From NCBI RefSeq assembly GCF_019925205.1, contig NC_083560.1, forward strand, positions 19,983,145-20,047,144: a stretch of DNA of 64,000 nt, in the 5' to 3' direction. The notes below the pieces were generated by a model. The model saw only the letters and a program-made list of their open reading frames with translations, was not told where the DNA came from and made no database searches. Source of the DNA: Metopolophium dirhodum. Its lineage: Eukaryota > Arthropoda > Insecta > Hemiptera > Aphididae. Positions 1 through 10,922 of the stretch are shown piece after piece; the first letter of the stretch is position 1; the number at the start of each line of letters is the position of its first letter. The translations under genes and the position numbers were made by a program.

Positions 1-420
1 TCTTTTGGTCTGGTCATCGGTCTCGAGCCGGTTGGTGTGTGATAAGGAGGTCTGGTGATAAGGTTAGGACCACCGCAGTTCGACGTGGTACCCCGGGATG
101 TGCCACCGAAAATTCGAAATTCCGTAAAAAAAAATCATATAGCCGCCGTGATTTTTTTAGTGTCTAGCGGGTCAGTCACCTCAGCTATCCCGGTAGGCAA
201 TCCGACTTCGTCGGATAACGGACAATGTGCGACGGTTATAAGATATGCAATCCGACTGCGTCGGATCGCGGACAGCGTTCATTACTGTCACCAAAAAAGC
301 AAAAATAAGTAATAAATTACGTGAAAGAAAATTTTAAAAGTTTCGGGCGTCCATGCAAATCATATAGCCAACGAATTTGTTTGGGTGTCTAGCAGGTCAG
401 TCACCTCGAATGACGTTCGC
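1..420 (-). mobile_element. Helitron-related sequence at left edge
   Basis: A block richer in GC than its surroundings. The motif GGCAATCCGACTTCGTCGGA and what follows (about 195-235) recurs at about 248-280. The same motif, reverse-complemented, lies inside the Helitron at 40652-41632 (about 41310-41350). A second duplicated segment (AAATCATATAGCC through GTCTAGCGGGTCAGTCACC) occurs at about 134-180 and 355-402. This suggests a partial, internally duplicated Helitron-type element in reverse orientation. The termini are not visible and the element may extend left of the window. The open frame here (55-312) has no recognisable product. Confidence 0.45.
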
Positions 421-1080
421 CGTAGTATATAACTACACTCAATGCAAACGATATAGGTACTACACAAATCAAAAAAACATATTGTATATACCTACCTATG
501 ATATATGAACCGATAAATACATACATATCAATATAATATTACAGTTGTCAGGTGAGTTGACTGGTTGAGGTAGGTAATCAAATAGCCACTTTCTTATTTT
601 GGTAATTAATAATTTAATGTAGCATACAAATACCGCTACAGCTACTATATAATACATATTAATAAATAAATAGATCCTCTTTAAGTCATATAGTATACAA
701 TATGTAGGTTAGACTGTACGATTAAACATACCTATAGTATAGTCGACTCGACTCGAGCTAGGGTATTTTATTATATAATTAATATTTATACGTTTATTTA
801 TTATAATATTATATACATTTACCTACCTACAGACCGATACAGTGGCTATATCGTGTATATTTATGCCAAATCAAATATATAAATACCAATACAAGGATGC
901 CACGGCGTGACCGAGTAGGCAAAAGGACAAAAGGCAGTCGAATATTATATAATAATAACGCAGTTTATTGAATCAAAAAAGAAAAAATATATCAATAAAA
1001 AAAAATCGAACTTTTCGATGCATGTATTTAGTGCCTGTATATGCCTGTATATAGTAAAACTCGACTTTTCTAAAAAATTA
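421..1080. other. AT-rich spacer, nothing recognised
   Basis: AT-rich sequence with repeated TACCTA/TATAT motifs. No coding signal, RNA gene or clear element was seen. Confidence 0.5.
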
Positions 1081-1260
1081 TCGATAAACACGCGCGACGG
1101 CGGCACTCGGTTTGCACGTTATCTCCTCCGCGGCAGGCCCGCCGGGAACAAAGGACGGCCGCGCGCGGCCTGTAAATTTAGCGGAGAACGCGAATAAGGT
1201 CCGAGTGAAGACGCAGGAAGTCCTCAAAGGGTGTAAAGATGAAAAATCTGAAGAAATTGA
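1081..1260. other. isolated GC-rich island
   Basis: A CpG-containing block (CGCGCGACGGCGGC, GCGCGCGGCC) in an otherwise AT-rich region. Both strands carry short open frames of about 60 codons (plus 1112-1294, minus 1078-1269), and neither resembles a family I know. It could be a promoter or 5' exon of a gene lying outside the window, or the remains of an inserted element. No splice site or start could be chosen. Confidence 0.3.
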
Positions 1261-1472
1261 TAGCTTCATACATAAACTAAATTATTTATATTAAGTATTA
1301 ACAATTATAGAAAACCGTGAAAAATCAAGTGAAATTAATAACAATGTTATTTAATCATCTGCAAATAATCAGATAACTGTTTTATTTATCTTGATAAGAT
1401 AAAAAGATAAACATTTTCATCTTTATAATGCACAACACTGCTTGCCATTTACAGTGTGAAAAGTATATTTAT

Positions 1473-1751
1473 TAGTGCTGGGATGGCAAATTATTTCGAC
1501 GCTACGTGCCAAAAATTACCTTTTATTCGAGATTGCCATTAGGTAATATTATGAAAAATGTCATAAGAAATATTGTAAGAAAAAAATAATTCGTAATCGA
1601 ATTTTAATTTTTTTTAACCTTTTCTGAAAGACGCCAACGATATTGAAAAATTACTAACATTGAAAATAAAAATAAAATATTATATATATAATATAAATAT
1701 TTTAATTTATAGCGTGCACTCAAAATTTTTTCGTGTGCCATCCTAGAACTA
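1473..1751. mobile_element. hAT-like MITE with 16-bp TIRs
   Basis: The left end reads TAGTGCTGGGATGGCA and the reverse complement of the right end reads TAGTTCTAGGATGGCA (13/16 match). The interior is AT-rich and non-coding. The terminal sequence and size (279 bp) fit a non-autonomous hAT-type element. No convincing 8-bp target duplication was seen. Confidence 0.55.
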
Positions 1752-1945
1752 GTGGTTACCTGCGGCTCACATATCCTGTATTGTTCATAATTTTATTGCT
1801 CTATTCGGAGTTTTTTCGGGTGAACGAGCTATCCTAAATCATAGGTACCTTCCTAACATACATGCCGAAAATTAAATATACAACTGAAATCTAGTGGAAC
1901 AGATGCTTTATATTTTGTATTAAAATATATATTATTGGTATTTAC

Positions 1946-2081
1946 TTTTCAATATCTTGACTATCGCATTTCTCTGACACTTGCTCTTAAAATGCTTGTG
2001 ATTGAAATATTCCTCAAATAAAGAGTTTAATATGGACTCTTCTGGCACACTGTTTGGAATTTCGTCGAGTAACTGTTCCAT
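1946..2081 (-). CDS. isolated exon resembling RecQ5-type DNA helicase N-terminus
   Basis: Read on the minus strand, an ATG at 2081-2079 opens 45 codons with no stop, then an exon end at 1946 followed by the donor-like GTAAATAC. The peptide starts MEQLLDEIPNSVPEESIL and ends in QRNAIVKILK. Its second half (LFEEYFNHKHFKSKCQ...) resembles the segment just before the Walker A motif in RECQL5-type helicases, where the family has an F..FK..Q...I..IL pattern. The ATG lies 7 bp after an acceptor-like GCAG. No following exon with the Walker A motif (GxGKS) was found down to position 1, so the gene either continues left of the window across a long intron or is only a fragment. The helicase motifs themselves are not visible, so the family call is tentative. 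Confidence 0.4.
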
Positions 2082-2239
2082 CTTATACCTGCATGATAAT
2101 TATTATTAAAATTAATTATACCCAATCATGGTAGTGGTTTCTAAATACGACCAATGAAACATCGTTTTATAATATAGAATGGAACTTTGTACGAAACAAT
2201 TTTAAGACCCATATAATTTAAAATTGGATGTATTGGCCC

Positions 2240-3125
2240 ATTTTCTGCTATAAATAAAATATGATAATATTGACAAAACGAATCATCAAAATATGATCCA
2301 TCTGAATAATCTGACGATCATTTTTTTAATGTGTTTAAAAGAAAATTAATACCTGTCTTAATATTATTGGTGAAAAATTATGAGGTCAACTTTGAGAATT
2401 CCGAAAATTGAAAAAGTAGTTTTCAAGAACGTCAGGAAAAATAATTAAGAAAAACAGAAATTTTTACGCAAAATCAGGTTTTGACAAAACTGATTTTGAT
2501 CTTTGGTAACACTAAAACATTAACGATAGACTATACATGACATTTTCACTAAATATATATATTAGCATTTTCTATACACCATAATATTTTAACTCTTTTT
2601 GACCTAATTATGAGCGCAAGTAAATTTGATTTTTATAAGGGCACATTTTTTTTAAAAGTATTTAAAGTTTAAATTTTGACAACATTCATCAAAATCTCGA
2701 AAATTTGCAGATTATTTTGTACAGTTAAAAATGTATACAGTTTTTAATTTTCAAAGCTAAGAATTGCAATTTTTAACAAGGAGTCTCTTATTAAATAGTT
2801 CATACTGTAACCAAATAATCTAAAAATGATATAAACACATTATTTTTTAAGTTAAAATTCGGACGAAATCAGATATTTACGTAGAATAACTATCAAATTA
2901 TTTATAACGTAGAATAATTACGTATTTAGTCATTTTTTTGTAATTAAAAAATATTATTTTACCTATAGGCCGACAGACCGCGTTTTGCTCGGAATCGTTT
3001 CTCGTATGTAAAACGATTTTATATCATTAAATTTAAATTAAAACCATCCATTTCAGTGACCCACACAACACCTGTACAACAGTACCTACCTAAAGCCGAG
3101 CTGTTCCCCCACTTGTCTACCTTTT
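2240..3125 (+). repeat. family A repeat, degraded copy
   Basis: It shares scattered blocks with the better copies at 4990-6465 and 10923-12660: the ACGCAAAATC block (about 2466), the GCATTTTCTATACACC block (about 2564), and the right end with GCTCGGAATCG, CAGTGACCCAC and a terminal CCACTTGTCTACCTT (3109-3125). It is strongly diverged and has no coding capacity. Confidence 0.7.
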
Positions 3126-4725
3126 TATTATTATTAAACTTAAAATGACGATTATATTATTACAATATTAGGTATGAAACTTTTTATTTTAAATGTACTA
3201 ATAAACAACACTATTTAACCTAGGTATACCTATGTATGACAAAATATAATATATTATAATGAAAATAATGTTGTCAGTTATCATATTTTGTTAATTGCAG
3301 AATATAGGTCAATATAGGAAATTTTATATACGGAACCGAAATAATGTTTCCCGCGAAGATCCATTGGTTTATAATAGGCGATGAAAAACGTTACGTACCT
3401 TTTCGAAATGCAAATATCAAAACGAGATAACAACGGTTTTGCGAATTACAATGTGTATAATACGCACGTGAGAGTGTTATCGGTTTAACTTTTTGAATTA
3501 TGACGATATGTATAATATGCACGTGAGTGGTAGCGATTTAGATTTTTGAATTATGACAATATCAGCCGAGCGTGTACCTACTGTGAAATAATAGTGTGAC
3601 TGGCGACTGTTACACTGTGTCTCTGTCCCGTACTCCCGTTGTTAAATAGCTGTAGGCTGGCGCCTTCCCACTCCACTGAGACGTGTAGAGTAATACCATT
3701 AGTAAAGAAGGGGTACCCGTGTAACCAGTATTTCGTGAACACACGTTTGAGTTTATCTTGAATAAAACCAATACATACAAACTTATTTTATAATGAAATC
3801 AAAAATTGAAGTACGATGTAAATAATAGTATCCTCTTTCTATCAAAAAAAATTTGAAATTACCACTGAAAACCACTTACGATGAACCTTATATTAAATTA
3901 ATAAGTTTTTCGACCGAGCAAACATTTTTTTATCGACATTAATTTTTAAAAAAACTAATAAAACTGGAAAATTGTATATATGCTTGTAAATAGCTCAACA
4001 AGTGTCAAAATATTTTGAACATATTAGATAGAACCATATTATTTTCAATCTAAGCCAGTGTAACATACGCCTTATACACCGCCTGTTTTGAGACAGCCAA
4101 AATAATAATAATATATTAATCATTAAGATGGCTCATATTTTTCATAGACCTCTAAGCCGGTGAAAATAAACACACTTCCAGTAGTCAAATTTTAATTTTG
4201 AATACCTACTGATTTGAATTTTTTCCGTGTTTTGTAGTATCTTCAAATAAACATAGAATGGAAGGTAACGAATTGAAATCTTTTTTCAAAACTAAAATCG
4301 GACCACCAGAAGTAGTGTGATCATTTTCGTCAGCTTGGCATTATTTGGTATATTTCGATTATACTCGCGTAAGTACAAACACATTTCCGTACGTGTCCAG
4401 TGTGGCAGTGTAATCGAAGACATGTGCATGCGCGTGCATGTGTTATAGAATGTTGTCGCCTCGTTCACCCTCACACAATAACACATTACATGTTTAACAA
4501 AGACATTTTTACTGCACCCTTACTGTACGGGGGTAGTAACGACAGCTATATATGCGTGAAATGGTGGTGGCCTGCTACGTGTGCGTGTAAGTCGGCGACT
4601 GTCACGGCGGGGGTTGCGGTGGAATTCACCGATGTATATCTCGAGGACGCCATAAGTGACAATATCAATGTCTATAGACGTAATATTTATTATTCGTCCT
4701 GCTTGAAATTGTCATAAAAGGGGGC
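3126..4725. other. intergenic spacer, no gene recognised
   Basis: AT-rich sequence with one tandem duplication (3455-3562, listed separately) and a slightly more GC-rich stretch at 4390-4700. That stretch carries a 105-codon open frame (4400-4717, plus) with no recognisable domain, and includes CATGTGCATGCGCGTGCATG near 4423. I see no splice or homology support for a gene. Confidence 0.4.
3455..3562 (+). repeat. 55-bp tandem duplication
   Basis: Two adjacent units (3455-3509 and 3510-3562) both begin GTATAATAyGCACGTGAG and both contain TTTTTGAATTATGACrATAT, with several substitutions and a small indel between them. A weaker third partial unit may precede them. Confidence 0.8.
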
Positions 4726-4755
4726 TCTTATTATTATTATTATTATTATTTATTA
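4726..4755 (+). repeat. (TTA)n microsatellite
   Basis: About nine uninterrupted TTA/ATT units followed by one imperfect unit. Confidence 0.9.
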
Positions 4756-4989
4756 TATTGATATAATCTCTATAATACCAATAGTAAAATAAATAATTGT
4801 GCAATTTTGCAGGCATTTGGCACTGACGATCATTGAAGATAAGTCGATAACTACGATGCTATAAATCCATAAATTGGGTAGGTAATAGGTATATTCAAGC
4901 CAAAAACTTGTTAAAATTTAAATTATCAATTCTGTATATAGTAAATACTAAATAATTTCTAAAACGTTATAAAGATTCATTTATTTTAT

Positions 4990-6465
4990 AGATTCTAAGC
5001 GGAGCGATGAATGTATTGATTTTGCAATGTGTGTTTTAGATTCTGAGCGAAGCGATAAATGTATTGATTTTACAATGATGTGTGTTTTTTTTTTTATTTT
5101 TATGTCTGTTATCACCTTGGGACAGTAAAAGTGTTTGGATTTTCTTCAATAGTAACTTTTCTGATAGGAAAGTGAATCTAGTTGGTACTTTGGGGAGTCA
5201 AAAGTAAAAGTTCCCCGTAGTTTTCACAAGCGACGTGAAAAACAAAAGAAAAATTAAAGAAAACGCAAAATCTGTTTTCGAGAAAATCGATTTTGGTTTT
5301 TGGTGTAACTCTAAAACAAATGACCGTAGGGACATGAAATTTTGACTAAATGTTTATATAAGCATTTTCTATACACCCGAAAATTTTCCAAATATTTTGA
5401 CTCTTTTTGAGCTGTTTACGGACATTGTCAGTTTTCAATTTTTTTAGTTTTTTTTTCTATAAATATCAATAAAATTTTATCTGTTGAGTAAAAAAGCTTG
5501 AAAATTTAATAGATGGCTCCTGGGTTATTGTTTCAAAGGCAGATGAAAAAAATTAAAAATCCTTAGTCACAGTTTTTATTTATAAGCATTTAAAGTTCAA
5601 ATTTTAACAAAATACGGAAAAATCACAAAAATTAGCAAATTATTTTGAGTTGAGAATTCATAAAAATTTTTCTTTTTAAATCTAAGATATGCAAATGTAA
5701 TATAAGATTACTCATAAGTTTGTTTACCTTTATCAAAAAAAAAAAATGTCTACAAGAAACTTAAATTAAATTTTTATGAGCGTCTGAAATTTATATTTTT
5801 ACAACATTTGATATTCACTCGATTTCTCATGTAACAATTTTCTTATTTTATTATAATTAAAAAACGAATGACTGTAGATACTTGAAAATTTCACTGAATG
5901 TTTATATTAGCATTTTCTATATGCCATAAAATTTATAAAATATTTTGACTCTTTTTGAGCTGTTTACGGACATTGTCAGTTTTCAATATTTTTAGTTTTT
6001 TTTTCTATAAATATCAATAAAATTTTATCTGTTGAGTAAAAAAGCGTGAAAATTTAATATAAGGCTCCTGATGTATTGTTCTAATAGCAGTTGAAAAATA
6101 TTAAAAATACATAGGCACAATTTTTTTTTATAAGCATTTAAAGTTCAAATTTTGACAAAATTTATCAGATTTATAATTTATTAATTATTTTGTAGTTAAA
6201 AATTTATAAAATGTTCAACTTTTATAGCTAAGGATTGAAAATTATAAACAAGACTCCAAGTAAATAGGTTATATATAAATTACTTTATTCACAATAATAT
6301 CATCAAATATACTTGGTAATATCATAGGCTGACTGACCGTTTTCGCTCAGAATCGATTTTCTTATACAATGATAATATATCATTGAATTCAAATTTAACA
6401 CCATCCATTACAGTGACCCACTTGTAACCTACTGTACAGCAGAGCGACATCCACTGATCCACCTT
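4990..6465 (+). repeat. family A repeat, near-complete copy
   Basis: It starts at AGATTCTAAGCGGAGCGATG (4990); this left terminal segment is immediately repeated at about 5038. The body holds two long internal units, each with TTTTGAGCTGTTTACGGACA (about 5407 and 5957, roughly 550 bp apart), followed by the CTATAAATATCAATAAAATTTTATCTGTTG block. The right end carries CGCTCAGAATCG (about 6345), the TATCATTGAATTC block, CAGTGACCCACTTGTAACCT, CAGCAGAGCGACATCCACTG and a terminal CCACCTT. No open reading frame spans it. The family is not one I can name. Confidence 0.85.
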
Positions 6466-7380
6466 TTTTTTTGTGTCTGTCATCACTGTTTGGGGCAGTA
6501 AAACTGCTTCGATTTTCTATAACAGCATCTTGTTGGATAGGAAAGTGAATCTAGTTGGTGCATTGGGAGGTAAAAATTTAAAATTCCCAATAGTTTGCTA
6601 AAACGTCGAAAAAAACAACATAACAATAATTTGAAGAAAAATCGGAATTTTTACGCAAAATCGGTTTTTGACAATTTGTTTTGAACTGTTTACGGACATT
6701 TTCAATTTCCAATTTTATTATTTTTTTTTTCCACGAATGTCAATAAAATGTTATTTGTTGGGTAAAAAAGCTTGAAATTTAAATGCAAGGCTCCCAATAT
6801 ATTGTTACAATGACATTTAAAAATATTAGAAATCCATAGTCACAATTTTTTTTATAAGCATTTAAAGTTCAAATCTTGACAACATACGTAAAAATCAAGT
6901 AAATATGCAAATTATTTTGAGTTAGAAATTCCTGTGTATTTTTCTTTTTAAGTCTAATATTTTAAAACAAAATACAAGATTCCTTATAAGTTTGTCTAAC
7001 TTTATCGAAAAAAATATTCCATAAGAAAGTCAAATTAAATTTTTATGAGTGTTTTAAGTTCATGTTTTTACAACATTGGATATTCACTCGATTTCTCATG
7101 TGCGGATTTTCTTATTTATTGTAATTTAAAAACGAATAACTCTAGATACACACAAATTTCATTAAATGTTTATATTTTCATTTCCTATACATCGTAAAAC
7201 TTTGAAAAATTTTGACTCGTTTTGAGATGTTAACGGATGCTTTCAGTTTTCAATTATTTTTAGCTTCTTTTTTCTAGAATTGCCAATTCAATTTTATTTG
7301 TTGGGTAAAAAAGCTTGAAAATTTAATACAGTTCAAATATTGACAAAATACGTAGAATTCACGAAAATGTGAAAAATAAA
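6466..7380 (+). repeat. family A repeat, second adjoining copy
   Basis: It begins directly after the right end of the previous copy, at an internal position (GTGTCTGTCATCAC...), and carries the same two internal units (TTTTGAACTGTTTACGGACA near 6679 and a diverged version near 7220). It lacks the right terminus. The head-to-tail arrangement suggests nested insertion or unequal exchange between copies. Confidence 0.8.
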
Positions 7381-8175
7381 TTATTTTAGATTATAAATCA
7401 TTTCTATAATATAGTAACTATAAAATAACTTATAATATAGTACCTACATTCCTAATTAAATTTAAAGTCCAAGAAAAATGTAATAGGTACACATTTATAA
7501 CCATAATCGGTTTTAAATATGTAGGTCTAATTAGAATTTCGATTAAAAAATTGCTTGTAACTATTGACGCTCATCTTATCTTATCTGGAAAAGTAACAAA
7601 CAATATTTTACATTTATTTTTGAACACGTAACCATCGGGTTAATAGAAGTAAAATAATATATTATCTTAGGTATATCTATAATGTCTATAATGGTGAATA
7701 TCAACGGATTACCTAATCATATATAAATGCATATTTTTAAGGTATATGTAGGTGTTATTTTAGGTCCTAAACACACATACCTACTTTGACGTATTGGTAT
7801 TTGACGACATTAAGTCGTTAATAGGTAGGCATATAAGTAGTTATAACTCTTCATGTATTAATAATACGCATAATATAATCAGACGAAATACCTACGCAAT
7901 CGTTGACATCATGTTTATGTATACGACTTCAGCGTATAGTTTATAAAATATATGAAGTTGATCTTATTATAGGTTGGATATAGCAAAATATTTGTATTAA
8001 AAAATTTTAAATGGGTACGTATTTTTTTTGTTATTTAAAAATATTTCATGAAATTGTTTTAGTAGAATAATCTGATTGTTGCACAGATCCCTGTAAAGTG
8101 CATTACCTTTGCGTAATTAACATTTTTTATTCTTATTTTATTCTTATATAATGATTATTATTTATAATGAAATCT

Positions 8176-8262
8176 ATACTTCGGTCCTTATATAAAACAT
8201 AAACTTTAGGTTACATTTGATATAAATATTATAACCTCCATACGTGACGCTTAAAACAAATA
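8176..8262 (+). repeat. dispersed repeat, partner at 48449-48535
   Basis: The order CGGTCCTTA...AACATAAACTTT...GGTTACAT...CTCCATACGTGACGCTTAA is found again in the same orientation at 48449-48535 with moderate divergence. Element type unknown. Confidence 0.6.
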
Positions 8263-8293
8263 AAACTAAAATTAACAAATAGATCTCTATAAC

Positions 8294-8568
8294 CAGGGCT
8301 TAAAGTTGTAAAAATTCTGGGGGGGGGGGGGGGGGGGTATAATGTCTTCATATGGTTTTAAGAGTTCCATATATAATTTTATTTAGGTAGGTATAATGGC
8401 TAATTTATTTTTAATATATAAACAATGATTGCGTAAACATACTCATCCTACATTTATCCCTGTACAACGTTAATCCTAATTTGTTGAAGGAGATGATTTG
8501 TAATCGCCATGCCATCAGAGGTAGGAGCCCCGAGTTCACTGGCGCCCCCTCCCCAACTTAAACCCTTG
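8294..8568. mobile_element. hAT-type MITE containing a G19 tract
   Basis: The left terminus is CAGGGCTTAAAGTTG and the reverse complement of the right terminus is CAAGGGTTTAAGTTG. Flanking 8-mers TCTATAAC (8286-8293) and TCTAAAAT (8569-8576) match at 6 of 8 positions, as expected for an old hAT target duplication. Just inside the left TIR is an uninterrupted run of 19 G (8319-8337), and just inside the right TIR is CGCCCCCTCCCC, so the G run extends the inverted repeat. Confidence 0.65.
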
Positions 8569-9778
8569 TCTAAAATGTAGGGTGTAATTATAACCGTAAA
8601 TGACTCATAGAGCCATGAGGCTCACATCCCCTATTACTGAAATTAGATAAGCGAGATATAAGTTATAAATCTACAATAATCAATAGGTAATTGAAAACTT
8701 ATTATACACATTTTAACACACTTTATATGATTATATTAATAATTAAAACAAAATTAATTTTTTCTAAAACCAAAAGCATAGATGGTTGAAAACATTTAAT
8801 TTATTGTTGTTTTGTTGGTAATATTGTTAAATGATAGGTACCTTAAAGTTTCAATTTTAATTTGTAAAAAAACCCAAAATATTATAAATATTATTGTGAA
8901 AGAGTGTAAGATACCAATTTGGTATGTGAATCTTAAATCTCAATAGTAGGTACCTAATTGGTTTTTGCATAAAATGTTTAGTTAATTAAATTGTTGTTTT
9001 AATATAAATTTAATAACTATGTGTATTAAAAACTTATAATAAGATGTACGACAGCCGTATTTAAAATAATATGTTAAAATAATTAATTTGAGAAGACGAT
9101 ATCTTAATATTTGGTTTTTATACGAGTGGCATTTACCGAACGCATTACAAACGATAATAGCCAATATTATGAAAACCAGACGGTGATAAAACTAATGACA
9201 AAATAATTACTAAAGAAACAATACAGTATCGTCGCCCGTTGGAATACAGGAACTTTGATGTCTTCAAAAGAAATAAATGTATTACTCACAACGTTTTACA
9301 AACAAAACATTTTAACCATAAAGAACTACAATAATGTCTACAAAAGCAATATTCAGTGACTACTATCTTGAACATTTTAAAAGTATACAAAACTGAATTT
9401 ATTAAGACATTAAATTGATTATTTAACTGTTGAGCTATAACAGTTGTTAAGTGATAGTTAAATAATAAAAAAAATTTAACTGAGATGATAGGTAGGTACA
9501 TCTAATTTAATATCTGCTCAAATATTCGTGTATAATTATTTTAATTATACATTAATATAATATAATAAAGTGATTATCAAGTTTGGCATGATTCATTTGT
9601 TGATCATTATTGTTTATTGACATTCACAAACAAATTACAAAATTATAAATTAATATAAATATAAACATAAAAAATTAGGTCAGCGCATTTCGGTGGTGGA
9701 TGTTTGTCCTTCGGGCCTCGGACAGGATAGTTTAATTTTACTGTATTCGATTTGAATGATTGCATTCTATAAAAAACA

Positions 9779-10470
9779 ATTCTGAGCGGACGAGGGAATC
9801 TTTTTTATTTAATTTTATTCGTTTCTATGGTGATATACAAATTGTTTTAATAACAGCTTAAGAACGATTTATATAAATAGGTAATTTATAAAATTATCAT
9901 TATAATTTATAATTAGGAAATATCATAAAAATGAAAATAAAATATAAAATTAAAGAAAAAGCTCATAAGTTGCTCAAATGTATTGAAAATTTTACCATGT
10001 CTAGGTAAGGCTAATATAAGTAAACAACACAAATTTCAATTTTTTACGAATGTTTTTATCCAAATTACAACAAAAAACTCCCAAAATTAAAATGTCTATA
10101 AATAGCTCAAAAATGGCTAAAATTTTCCGAACTTTAAACCGTAAGGAACAAAATCCAAAATACAACAAAAAATATCTCTTGTTGTTTTTCATTTGAAGCA
10201 ATATTAGAAAACGTCGTCCGTAATTATTCAATATTATAAAATCGTGAAATCGTACTTTTTTCTCCTTTAACCGCTTTTATTTCGAGTAGCGTTTCGAAAA
10301 TCGAAAAATGACCTGTCCAAAGTACCAGCTCAAGACATTATCTTTCAGAAAAGATGCTATACTTGATACTTTTAAGCAAGTTTAGAGGGAGAAAAATTGT
10401 TTACAGAATAAAAAATAAAAATAAATAAACATCATTGTAAAACCATTACATTCCTCGCTCCGCTCAGAAT
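9779..10470. mobile_element. family B TIR element sharing its terminus with family A
   Basis: The left end reads ATTCTGAGCGGACGAGGGAA (9779) and the reverse complement of the right end reads ATTCTGAGCGGAGCGAGGAA (ends 10470). The interior (about 690 bp) differs from family A, but the outer 16-20 bp and the following TTTTACAATGATGT on the right side are the same as the family A left end. No transposase frame is visible, so this looks like a non-autonomous TIR element. Confidence 0.6.
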
Positions 10471-10733
10471 CTAAAAAATATTTAAATTATACGTAATTAT
10501 TAATCTAGTATCTATAATTATCTAATTATCTTAGATTGACTCATTGACTAAACTCGCGTCAATTGGCAATTCACAAAAATAGATTCCAATATTTTTATAA
10601 TTTTAATAATTTCAAATATAATTATTTTTTAAACCTTAGATATTATACTTATAAAATTGTATTATGTTATAGGTGAATTATATACTCTACACTCGTTATT
10701 ACAGTTAAATGGTTAAGGCATGCGCGATGCACA

Positions 10734-10922
10734 ATAACGACCAACCAATTTCTTATCTAATGCGATAACAACTAACTCCAAACCGCTTGTATTACATTTT
10801 CCCCTGAACTATGACCTCATTAAAATAAAAATTGGAAGATGAATTAATCCATTAAACTTATTTATTTTTATTAAAAATATTCAACCGTTGTTATAATATG
10901 TGAAAAAAAAAAACAATATTTT
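10734..10922 (+). repeat. left copy of the 189-bp direct repeat flanking a family A insertion
   Basis: It runs from ATAACGACCAACCAATTTCT to AACAATATTTT. The right copy is 12661-12848. The two differ by one substitution (GGAAG versus GTAAG) and one base in a poly-A run. Between them lies exactly one family A element. Confidence 0.95.

Larger units (their letters stand above)
7381..9778. other. AT-rich intergenic spacer
   Basis: No gene recognised. It contains the hAT-type MITE at 8294-8568 and a segment at 8176-8262 that recurs at 48449-48535. The short open frames here are AT-rich and have no recognisable product. Confidence 0.5.

Noticed and set aside
4400..4717. 105-codon plus-strand open frame as a gene
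   Set aside because: No domain, no start or splice support, and unusual Cys/Trp-rich composition. It overlaps an opposite-strand frame of similar quality.
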